Part shown: positions 50,562 through 58,765 of the stretch, piece by piece
Layout of the letters: each line of letters begins with the position of its first letter
Numbering within the stretch: position 1 is the stretch's first letter
NCBI GenBank assembly: GCA_016183985.1
Contig: JACPDN010000013.1
Coordinates: 62,001 to 126,000, forward strand
From: Pseudomonadota bacterium
GTDB lineage: Bacteria > Pseudomonadota > Alphaproteobacteria > Dongiales > Dongiaceae
Direction of reading: 5' to 3'
DNA: 64,000 nucleotides
Program-made: the position numbers and the translations under genes
The notes under the pieces: generated by a model
The model's input: only the letters and a program-made list of their open reading frames with translations
Told to the model about the DNA's origin: nothing
The model's database searches: none

Positions 50562-50690
50562 CGTCTTTCGCCTGTAAACGGCCGTTTTTCTCCTGGCAGC
50601 GACTCTGTGCGTGCTGGCTGGTTTTGCGCTAGCATGGTGGCAAAGGGGACGGTTGCGGTTTGCGGCCGATATAAGAACAGAGATCACCAG

Positions 50691-52088
50691 ATGTTTTTGA
50701 GCGTTTTCGATATTTTCAAGATCGGCATCGGGCCGTCTTCATCGCATACGATGGGGCCGATGACGGCGGCGGTGCGATTTCTCGACCAGCTGCGGGCCCG
50801 CGTGGCTAGCCAGGGGGGCGGGAAGCCCGCGAGGCTGCGCGCGACATTGCATGGGTCGCTGGCCTTCACCGGCAAGGGCCATGCGACCGACCGCGCCGTG
50901 GCGCTGGGCCTTATCGGCTATACGCCGGCCGGCATCGTGCCGGGCGAGGCTGATGAAAAGCTCGCTAGATTGCAGATGGAGAAAGCCGTGCATCCGGCAG
51001 GTTTGCCGGCACTTGGTTTCGATCCCGCCCTCGATATCGTCTTCAATTATGGTCCGCCGCTACCCGGTCATTCCAATGGGCTGATCTTCGAGGCCTTCGA
51101 TGTCGCCGGCAACACGGTGCTGCGCGAGGTCTATTATTCGATCGGCGGCGGCTTTGTTGTGACGGAAGGCGAGCTCGCCAATCCGGTGAAAGCAGAAGCG
51201 GCGGCCCAAGCTGTCGTGCGGCCCTATCCTTTCGATAACGCGGCCGAGATGCTGGAAATGGCAAAAGCCAGCGGCAAGTCGATTGCCACGATGAAGCGCG
51301 AGAACGAGCTGCAATCCCAGTCGGGATCCGAGCTAGAGGCTGGGCTGGATCAATTGTGGGCGACGATGAATGGCTGCATCGAACGCGGCCTGTCGCAACA
51401 GGGAGAATTGCCGGGCGGGCTACATGTGAAGCGGCGCGCTGCCGTGATCCGCGGGCAACTGGAAAAGGAAAAGGGCACCAATCTGGCGCAACCGCATGTC
51501 ACCTCCGACTGGCTCAGCGTCTACGCCATGGCCGTCAATGAGGAGAACGCGGCCGGCGGCAAGGTGGTGACGGCGCCGACCAATGGTGCGGCCGGCGTCG
51601 TGCCGGCGGTCATTCGCTATTACCTCGACCACTGCGTCGGGGCGGAGCGGGCGCGGGTACCGGAATTTCTGCTGACCGCCGCGGCAATCGGCGGCCTCAT
51701 CAAGCACAACGCCTCGATCTCCGGCGCTGAGGCCGGCTGCCAGGGCGAGGTCGGCTCGGCATCGGCGATGGCCGCGGCGGGGCTTTGTGCGGTGCTGGGC
51801 GGTACGCCGGCGCAGGTTGAGAATGCGGCCGAGATCGCGCTGGAGCATCATCTTGGCATGACCTGCGACCCGGCGGCTGGACTGGTTCAGGTGCCGTGCA
51901 TCGAACGCAATGGCATCGGCGCCATCAAGGCGGTGGCAGCGGCGTCACTCGCGCTACGTGGCGACGGCTCGCATTTCATGCCACTCGACAATTGCATCGA
52001 GGCGATGCGCCAGACCGGCGAAGAGATGAGCACCAAGTTCAAGGAAACCAGCCTCGGCGGCCTCGCGGTCAATCTGCCGGAGTGCTAA
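50691..52088 (+). CDS. sdaA: L-serine ammonia-lyase (iron-sulfur type)
   Basis: '[31 protein letters not shown]', '[21 protein letters not shown]', '[23 protein letters not shown]'. Confidence 0.95.
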   Translation: MFLSVFDIFKIGIGPSSSHTMGPMTAAVRFLDQLRARVASQGGGKPARLRATLHGSLAFTGKGHATDRAVALGLIGYTPAGIVPGEADEKLARLQMEKAVHPAGLPALGFDPALDIVFNYGPPLPGHSNGLIFEAFDVAGNTVLREVYYSIGGGFVVTEGELANPVKAEAAAQAVVRPYPFDNAAEMLEMAKASGKSIATMKRENELQSQSGSELEAGLDQLWATMNGCIERGLSQQGELPGGLHVKRRAAVIRGQLEKEKGTNLAQPHVTSDWLSVYAMAVNEENAAGGKVVTAPTNGAAGVVPAVIRYYLDHCVGAERARVPEFLLTAAAIGGLIKHNASISGAEAGCQGEVGSASAMAAAGLCAVLGGTPAQVENAAEIALEHHLGMTCDPAAGLVQVPCIERNGIGAIKAVAAASLALRGDGSHFMPLDNCIEAMRQTGEEMSTKFKETSLGGLAVNLPEC

Positions 52089-52105
52089 GGGCATTCAGAA
52101 CTCAT

Positions 52106-52201
52106 CTTGTCATGGCCCGCTTTAGGCGGGCCATCCACGAGTGTGTAGGTGGCTGATGAAAGCAACTCGGGGATGCCCCGGCCAAGCCGGGGCATGACAA
52201 G
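52106..52201. repeat. Hairpin repeat family 1, copy C
   Basis: CTTGTCATGGCCCGCTTTAGGCGGGCCATCCACGAGT ... ACTCGGGGATGCCCCGGCCAAGCCGGGGCATGACAAG; between convergent genes. Confidence 0.85.
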
Positions 52202-52212
52202 AGTTGAACGTT

Positions 52213-53274
52213 CTATCCCCGCGCGTGGACCGGCCGCAGCTTTGCCAAGGCCGGTGGCAGGTTGGTGTTGAGCCAGTTGCGGATGGCGGCGCGCTTTCTG
52301 AAATAGAAGATGCCGGCGCCGATGACGCCGAGGCCGATGCCTGAGAGCGCGATCGGGAAGAGCAGCGAATCCGCAAAGACCTCGTCCGCCAAATGGCCGA
52401 GATAGGCGGCGATGCCGAATGCGCCGAAGACCGCATAGACGCGGCGCATGAGGAACACGGAGAGGAAGACGAGACCGATATTGATCAGGCAATAGACGGC
52501 CTTGGCAATCTCGCTGTCGCTGTCCTGCATCGTCATCCCGCCCCAGAAGGCGACGATGCCGCAGAGATGCAGCCAGAAGGGAAAATCGCCGGCCGCCCAT
52601 TTCTTGAGATCGAGGCCGATGGCGACGACCATGAGCGCGAGGCCGAACCACATCGAGACCATCTCGCGCGCATGCCAGTCCCAGTCATCGCCGCGGAAGA
52701 TCCAAGGCGTCAGATCCATCGACATGAACCAGAGCGAGAGCGCCATGATGGCGGCGATGAAGGGGAAGGGATAGGTGCGCAGCGCCAGAGCACCAACGGC
52801 AATCGTTCCGATTTCCATGAAGAGCCAGCTGCCTTTGACCCAGACATAGAAATCGCCATAAGTGTCCGGCGTCTCGAAGCCGCTGGGCCATAGGTCATAG
52901 GCAGCCTGGATGCCGAAAATGGCCAGCGGCGTCATGCTGACAGCCACAGCAACGAGAAGCCCCGCCGGTACGCGAAGGCCTGGGCGGTGCCAGAGTTTAT
53001 GCGCGATGGCCATGGCAATCACGGCGTAGATGATGGCTGTGAAGGTGAGCGCTTTGCCGCCCATCTGCTCGAAAGCGAGTGTCGTGAACAAGCCCATGGC
53101 GCCGATGATGATGAGGGCGCCCGCGTACCAGAGTATATGCGAGAAATCGAATTTGGCGGGTTTGGCCGGGTCGACATGGGTGGCGGCGAAAGCCAACAGC
53201 TTATCAGCCAAGCCGCGTTCGATGATGCCGGCGGCAATTGCCGCTTCCAGATCGCGTTCGTCGATGCTGCGCAT
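52213..53274 (-). CDS. DUF2157-like multi-TM membrane protein
   Basis: N-terminal 'AIAAGIIERGLADKLLAFA' then 'FSHILWYAGALIIIGAMGLF' and ~8-10 TM; ATG at 53274. Confidence 0.7.
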   Translation of the reverse strand: MRSIDERDLEAAIAAGIIERGLADKLLAFAATHVDPAKPAKFDFSHILWYAGALIIIGAMGLFTTLAFEQMGGKALTFTAIIYAVIAMAIAHKLWHRPGLRVPAGLLVAVAVSMTPLAIFGIQAAYDLWPSGFETPDTYGDFYVWVKGSWLFMEIGTIAVGALALRTYPFPFIAAIMALSLWFMSMDLTPWIFRGDDWDWHAREMVSMWFGLALMVVAIGLDLKKWAAGDFPFWLHLCGIVAFWGGMTMQDSDSEIAKAVYCLINIGLVFLSVFLMRRVYAVFGAFGIAAYLGHLADEVFADSLLFPIALSGIGLGVIGAGIFYFRKRAAIRNWLNTNLPPALAKLRPVHARG

Positions 53275-53395
53275 AATGGCAAGCCTCCCCATTCCGACTC
53301 GATACGCGTCCCCCAACCCCACTATCGGACAGAAAAATGACCGGACAAAGGGAATTGTCCGGCCGATGTTCCCGGACTATGCCGGGTGAGGGAGG

Positions 53396-54409
53396 TCAGA
53401 TGAAACGCAGGTTCTGGCCGAGGCCCTGGCGCTTGGCTTTCTCGAGCAGGGCGTGACCCAGCGCAATGTCGCTGAGGCTCAAACCCCGGTGCCAGAAGAG
53501 GTTGGTCTCGCTCTCACTCTGACGGCCGGGCTTTAGGCCGGCGACGATCTGGCCGAGTTCGGCATGCAATGTCTCCTCGGTGAGCTTGTCGCTGTCGACA
53601 TGCTGGCGGAGTGCCCCGAAGGGCAGGCCCTTGCGGCACTGGCCCCAATCGTCGACCACGATCTTGTCCATGATGTCGGTGAGCGACAGCTCGACGGCAC
53701 TCATCGTGCCGTAGGGAACGACCAGCGCGCCTTGTCTGATCCAGGCGGTCTTGAGCATCGGTTGGGGTGCCGGAAGGCGCGAGGCCTCGACGACGATGTC
53801 GGCATCGACAACACAGGATTCCCAATCGCTGGTGGCGACAACCTTCTTGCCGAGATCCTTGGAGAGGCGTGCCGCAAAGGCATCGCGGCTTTCCGGGCGA
53901 CGCGAATGCACGCGGATCTCGTCGAAATCGAACAGGCGGTCGAGCAGGCGGACATTCCAATAAGCGGTGCCGCGGGCGCCGACATGGCCCAGCACCTTTG
54001 AATTCTTCCGCGCGAGATGCTTGGCGCCCAGCGCCGTGATGGCGCCGGTGCGCATGTCGGTGATGGCGGTCGCATCAAGGATCGCCTTGGGCATGCCGGT
54101 CTCGGGATCGAACAGGTTGAGGACCGCCATCTCGGACGGCAGGCCGCGTTCGAAATTTTGGACGAAATCGCCGACGACCTTGACGCCGGCGAGCCCCAGC
54201 GGCTTCACCACGCCGCGCAGCACATTGAAATGGCCCTTTGATGAATCCTCCGGCACCAGATGCACGCGCGGCTCGATCACCGTCTGCCGGTTGCCCTGCG
54301 CCCGCAAGGCATCCTCGACCGCTGACAATATCTCGTCATCGGTGAGGGCCAGCTTCTCGACATCCGAGCCGTTGAGGAAGGTGATGTGGACCGGCTGCGC
54401 GGATGTCAT
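53396..54409 (-). CDS. Ornithine cyclodeaminase/mu-crystallin family protein
   Basis: 'GLAGVKVVGDFVQNFERGLPSEMAVLNLFDPETGMPKAILDATAITDMRTGAITALGAKHLARKNSKVLGHVGARGTAYWNVRLLDRLF'. Confidence 0.92.
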   Translation of the reverse strand: MTSAQPVHITFLNGSDVEKLALTDDEILSAVEDALRAQGNRQTVIEPRVHLVPEDSSKGHFNVLRGVVKPLGLAGVKVVGDFVQNFERGLPSEMAVLNLFDPETGMPKAILDATAITDMRTGAITALGAKHLARKNSKVLGHVGARGTAYWNVRLLDRLFDFDEIRVHSRRPESRDAFAARLSKDLGKKVVATSDWESCVVDADIVVEASRLPAPQPMLKTAWIRQGALVVPYGTMSAVELSLTDIMDKIVVDDWGQCRKGLPFGALRQHVDSDKLTEETLHAELGQIVAGLKPGRQSESETNLFWHRGLSLSDIALGHALLEKAKRQGLGQNLRFI

Positions 54410-54424
54410 CGGGCTTTCTCCGTT

Positions 54425-56764
54425 TTACTTCGCTTTGGCGATGAGCAGGTCGGCGCCGACCGTGTAGACGTCCGGTTCCTGCACATCCGCACCGTACACG
54501 GTGCGGAAGGCCTTGGGGTTCTTTTCGCGCTGGGCCAGGAACAGTTCAGGCAGAGCCTGGGCGGTGAATTTCGCCACTTCCTGCGAGGAGATCCAGCCAT
54601 CCTTTGGATCGACGTCGCCTTTGCCTTTCAAGGCCTGGTCGACGAGATAGGTGAGGAAGCCGGCACCCAGTTCAGCGCTCTCCGGTGCCAGCTGATCGCG
54701 ACGCGTGGCGGTAAGAACCTGGATGCCCGAACTGCGCAATCCGTTGGTGAGGAAGCGCTTCTGGAACGACGACACCGCATAGAAATTCTCGACCGTGCCG
54801 CCGGAATAGCAGGCGTCGATGATGACGAAGACGCGCTGGGCGCCGGACTTTTCGAGCGCGCTGCGGATTTCAGTGGCGGATATCCAGCTGTCGGAATCAT
54901 CGGCTGTGGCGTCGCTGGGCAGGAAGTACCAGTCGCTGTCATCGGTGAGGCCGTGACCGGAGAGGAAGAGGATGACCGAATCCTCCGGTTTCGCCGATTT
55001 GAGCTTGCCGAGTGTCCCCAGGATTTGCGCCTTGGTGGCGCGGGCGTCGGTGAGGTCGCTGGCGGCGATATTGGTGAAGACGCTCTGCGAATAGGTCGAG
55101 ATCGCGGTTTTCACGCGCTCGGCATCGTTGGCCGCGACCTTCAACTGGTATTCCTTGGGCAGCTTGCTATAGACGGAGATGCCGACGGTGATGAGGTTGA
55201 GCTGACCCTTGCGGGGCTCGCCGCTGAAGGTCTGGCGCATTTCGGCCTGGTCGCCGGGATTGTCATAGACACCGGTTGAAACTGCCTGGAAGACATTCGG
55301 GCCCGGCACCGGCCAGACATTGTAGCCGATGACACGCACATGCTTGCCGTCGATCTCGGCATCCTTCTGCTCGAGGATGGCGCCGACATCGACGATCTTG
55401 CCATTATGATAGAGGCGTACATCCTTGATGCCGCCGCCCTGATCGCTGGCGATGACCATCAGCTGATAGGGCTTGTCGCCGGCAAGCTCGGTCGAGATCG
55501 GCTCGATCTCGGTCTTGGGCGGCATCGGGAATTTGTCGGTGGGATTGCCGGGGATCTGGCGCAGTTCGCGCTTATCCTTGTCGAGCACGGCGGAAAGCAT
55601 GCCGGGATCGGAAAAGGCTTGTGTCAGCGAGGTGATGGGGAAGTTCGACTTCTTCACCGCCCAGGCGATACCGCGCAGGCCGCTGGTCGATCCATCGAAG
55701 CGGCCCTGTCGGTCAACCAGCGCCCAGCCTTGGCTCGAGATGAAGATCGAGAGTACGAGTTCCTTGGTTTCGGTATCGAAGATCTTGAGCGCGCCGCCGG
55801 CATCGACGACGATGACCTTGGCCGCCGCCTCGTCATAAACCAGGCCGATGGCCGGTGTTTCTAGATCGGTAATCTCGTGGCGCTTCTTGCCGGTGGTGGC
55901 ATCCACGAGCGTGAGTTCTTTGCCGTCGAGGATGACGGCGCTGTTGCCGGTCAGGCCGATGCTGGCGGCGCCGAGCTTGCCGAGATCGCCGCTGCCGCTC
56001 TTGGTGCCGAGGCGCGCGAGCTTGCCGTTGCTGCCGATGGCGCCGAGGCTGCCGTCATCGCCGATATGCAGGGCTGCGGGTGCGGCACCGAGATTGCCTT
56101 TGGCGGCGGTCGGCTTGCCGGCGGCGTCGAAGGCCGCGAGCGCACCGCTGCTCTCGGCTGCGGCGATGAATTTGCCGTTGGGCGAGACGCTGAGCGCCGC
56201 GACGGCGCCGCCGGCCGCTGCCTGCCAAACAGGTTGGCGTGTGTCGAGTTGCCAGGCGGTGAGCTTGCCCGATGCATGGCCGACATAGAGCAGAGCATCG
56301 TCGGGTGATCCGGCCAGCGCCGTGACGGCCCCGTTCTTGCCAGGCAAGGTCGCAAAGGCCTTGCCGCTGTGCGGATCAATGAGCTGTACGCTGCCATCGG
56401 CCTTGCCGAGGAAGAAGGTGGTGCCGCTGGCGGAGGGAGCGAAAGCGGAGGCACCGGCGGCCTTGATGACGGCCTGCTGGCTGCCGGCCTGGAGGTTCCA
56501 CAGGCGATAGGCGCCGTCGCTGCCCTGGAGGGCGAAGGTGTTGCTGCCGGTGCCGGTGGCGATGCCGGTCTGCTTCAGGAGCGGCGTCGTGACCTTGAGT
56601 TGCGCCTGGGCATAGAGCACGTTTTCAAAGAGATGATCGCCGATGGCGTCGAAGACGTCTTGAGCGCGCGCCGGCGTTTCGAGAACGACCAAGGGCAGCA
56701 GGCAGAGCGGCAGAAGCCGTGCAGTGCGCTTGAGAAGTTGGGGCAAAGGGGCGAGGGCGATCAT
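54425..56764 (-). CDS. Exported beta-propeller (WD40-like) plus caspase-family (C14-like) protein
   Basis: Signal peptide 'LLPLCLLPLVVLETPARAQ'; WD40-like repeats; catalytic His 'SVILFLSGHGLTDDSDWYFLPSD' and Cys 'RVFVIIDACYSGGTVENF'. Confidence 0.9.
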   Translation of the reverse strand: MIALAPLPQLLKRTARLLPLCLLPLVVLETPARAQDVFDAIGDHLFENVLYAQAQLKVTTPLLKQTGIATGTGSNTFALQGSDGAYRLWNLQAGSQQAVIKAAGASAFAPSASGTTFFLGKADGSVQLIDPHSGKAFATLPGKNGAVTALAGSPDDALLYVGHASGKLTAWQLDTRQPVWQAAAGGAVAALSVSPNGKFIAAAESSGALAAFDAAGKPTAAKGNLGAAPAALHIGDDGSLGAIGSNGKLARLGTKSGSGDLGKLGAASIGLTGNSAVILDGKELTLVDATTGKKRHEITDLETPAIGLVYDEAAAKVIVVDAGGALKIFDTETKELVLSIFISSQGWALVDRQGRFDGSTSGLRGIAWAVKKSNFPITSLTQAFSDPGMLSAVLDKDKRELRQIPGNPTDKFPMPPKTEIEPISTELAGDKPYQLMVIASDQGGGIKDVRLYHNGKIVDVGAILEQKDAEIDGKHVRVIGYNVWPVPGPNVFQAVSTGVYDNPGDQAEMRQTFSGEPRKGQLNLITVGISVYSKLPKEYQLKVAANDAERVKTAISTYSQSVFTNIAASDLTDARATKAQILGTLGKLKSAKPEDSVILFLSGHGLTDDSDWYFLPSDATADDSDSWISATEIRSALEKSGAQRVFVIIDACYSGGTVENFYAVSSFQKRFLTNGLRSSGIQVLTATRRDQLAPESAELGAGFLTYLVDQALKGKGDVDPKDGWISSQEVAKFTAQALPELFLAQREKNPKAFRTVYGADVQEPDVYTVGADLLIAKAK

Positions 56765-56799
56765 GTGGGTGTTTCCCGTTCCGCTAATACCGTCCCAAT

Positions 56800-56835
56800 A
56801 AAAAGGGGCGCGCCCGCCGCAGCGGAACGCGCCCC
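56800..56835 (-). terminator. Rho-independent terminator of the OM beta-barrel gene
   Basis: GGGGCGCG (56805-56812)/CGCGCCCC (56828-56835) stem, followed on minus strand by UUUUUAUU. Confidence 0.8.
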
Positions 56836-56881
56836 CATCTTATGCCATCCCAGTCCTAAGCCAACGTGGGCTTCGCGTGGA

Positions 56882-57835
56882 TCAGAAGCGGGCCTTGAAC
56901 TCGACCTGGCCGCCGATCTGATTCGTCTCCTGGTTCACGACTTCGGCGCGGACGCCGGCGCCGAGCGAGAGCCAATCGTTCACACGACCGCGCACGCCGC
57001 CCGAGAGATAGAGGAAATCCTGGTCGCCTTCATCGACTTCCGGGACGTTTTCCGGGAAGACGTGCTCGTACTGGACGCCGAGGTAAGGAACGAAGGGATC
57101 GAGATTGTAGCCGACTTCGAATGAACCGACGGCGGTATGCGCGTCGCTGTCGTCATCGCCTTCGGCCTCGAAATCGAGGAGTTCGGTGTAGGAGTAGCGC
57201 CAGCCGGCCTTGCCCTTCAGGATGAAGTCGCCGACCGGGGCTGCGGCGTTCAATGCCAATTCGCCCGAGAAGGTCTGGCTGTCGGCATCGACGTCGTCCG
57301 TATCATCAGCCGTCGACTTGCCGTCGGTATAGGCGTAGGAGAACATGCCGGTTGCGAAGAAGTAGTTCGCGAAGCGATAGGCGATATAAGGCGAAACCGT
57401 GAAGGTATCGGCATAGAAATCCGAATCCGGACCACCGTCCTTGATGTCAATATCGGTCGCCGAGTTAGCATAGGCGCCGGAGATGCCCAGGAAGAAGTTG
57501 TCGCCGAAGCGATGGTCGATGCCGAAGGGGATCGTCCAGAGATCGGTGCTGAACTCGCTGCCGGCCTTCTCGATGAGGCTGCCATTGTCGCTGGTGATGT
57601 TGGTGTAGGACGGGGTCAACCAGACGCTGTTGGTGTAGCCAGTATCCGGCATGCCCTCGATATCGGAAGTGACGTCATCGCCGATGCGCTTCGAGATCGC
57701 ATCCGTCACGCGGCAGCTGACCTCGTCACGAATCTTCTTTTCGATTTCGTCATCCGCCCGGGCCAAAGTGGCCGTAACGCCGGAAAGAACGGTGGCGGCG
57801 AGCACCAGCCGGAATGATTTTGCCAACAGAGCCAT
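56882..57835 (-). CDS. Outer-membrane beta-barrel protein (autotransporter beta-domain-like)
   Basis: Signal peptide ending 'TLARADD'; alternating aromatic beta-strands 'SPYIAYRFANYFFATGMFSYAYTDG'; C-terminal 'QVEFKARF' terminal Phe. Confidence 0.8.
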   Translation of the reverse strand: MALLAKSFRLVLAATVLSGVTATLARADDEIEKKIRDEVSCRVTDAISKRIGDDVTSDIEGMPDTGYTNSVWLTPSYTNITSDNGSLIEKAGSEFSTDLWTIPFGIDHRFGDNFFLGISGAYANSATDIDIKDGGPDSDFYADTFTVSPYIAYRFANYFFATGMFSYAYTDGKSTADDTDDVDADSQTFSGELALNAAAPVGDFILKGKAGWRYSYTELLDFEAEGDDDSDAHTAVGSFEVGYNLDPFVPYLGVQYEHVFPENVPEVDEGDQDFLYLSGGVRGRVNDWLSLGAGVRAEVVNQETNQIGGQVEFKARF

Positions 57836-57962
57836 TATCGTCCCTCACGAAAATTATCGTTTAACCGGAATGACTTAGCGTTCACTTCCGGGATTGTGTC
57901 TTTTTGTACAGGTGGTCGAATACCGCTTCTAGCGGTCAGTGCCAAGAGCGTCAACACTGGGT

Positions 57963-57978
57963 TGTGACGTCAGTCACA
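57963..57978. promoter_or_regulatory. CRP-type palindrome TGTGA-CGTCAG-TCACA
   Basis: Exact TGTGA-N6-TCACA match between divergent genes; extended TTGTGAC...GTCACAA (57962-57979). Confidence 0.65.
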
Positions 57979-58019
57979 AACCAATCGACGCTCCGTAGCG
58001 CCTAACACGCCCGTGTGGC

Positions 58020-58025
58020 TATATA
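58020..58025 (+). promoter_or_regulatory. Candidate -10 box TATATA of the 58059 gene
   Basis: CTATATACG context identical to that of the tRNA-Met promoter; no good -35, consistent with activator dependence. Confidence 0.4.
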
Positions 58026-58058
58026 CGACCTGAGCCGGTCCTGCCGGAAGCTAAGAGA

Positions 58059-58736
58059 ATGCTAAACATGACGAGCAAGTTTAATAAAATCAGATGCTTG
58101 ATGGCCAGCGGCCTGGCCGTGGCGAGCCTGATTCTGCTCGCACCATTGGCTGTGGCGGCGCCGAAGCCGGTCGCGATCGTCGAGGATTCGCCGCTGACGA
58201 CCGGGCGCGGCCAGGCATTCGATCTGCTGAACGAGAGCGAAGTCGTGACCCTGGCGCCGGGTGAGACGCTGGTGCTCGGTTATCTCAAATCCTGCACGCG
58301 CGAGACCATTACTGGTGGCACGGTCACCATCGGCGCCAAGGAATCCGCCGTCGAGGGCGGCAAGGTGACGCGTGAGAAGACCGAGTGCACCCAGACCAAG
58401 TTGGCGCTGACGGCGGACGAATCCCAGCAGAGCGCAACGATTGCCTTCCGCGGGCAGATCAAGCACGTCTATACCCGCCAGCCGCTGATCGTCGCTGAGA
58501 AGAGTGAAAGCGTGAAGATCGAGCCGATCGAGGGTGGCGAAAGCTGGAATTTGAGGCCCGAGAACGGGCGCATCGACTTCCGCGCGGCCAAATTCGAAAT
58601 GCAGCCCGGTGCCCGCTACAAAGTGACCGGTGTCAAAGCCTCGCTCATCATCGAGGTTGACGCTGTGGCAACCACGGCAAAGACTGGAACGCTGGAGCGG
58701 GTTGTCGTCCTGGAATTGGCCGACCCGACGAACTGA
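58059..58736 (+). CDS. Secreted protein of unknown function (FecR-like features uncertain)
   Basis: Signal peptide 'ASGLAVASLILLAPLAVAAP'; 'LAPGETLVLGYLKSCTRETITGGTVTIGAKESAVEGGKVTREKTECT'; start may be 58068. Confidence 0.75.
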   Translation: MLNMTSKFNKIRCLMASGLAVASLILLAPLAVAAPKPVAIVEDSPLTTGRGQAFDLLNESEVVTLAPGETLVLGYLKSCTRETITGGTVTIGAKESAVEGGKVTREKTECTQTKLALTADESQQSATIAFRGQIKHVYTRQPLIVAEKSESVKIEPIEGGESWNLRPENGRIDFRAAKFEMQPGARYKVTGVKASLIIEVDAVATTAKTGTLERVVVLELADPTN

Positions 58737-58765
58737 CGCGTATCAATCAGACGGACGGGTGGGGC

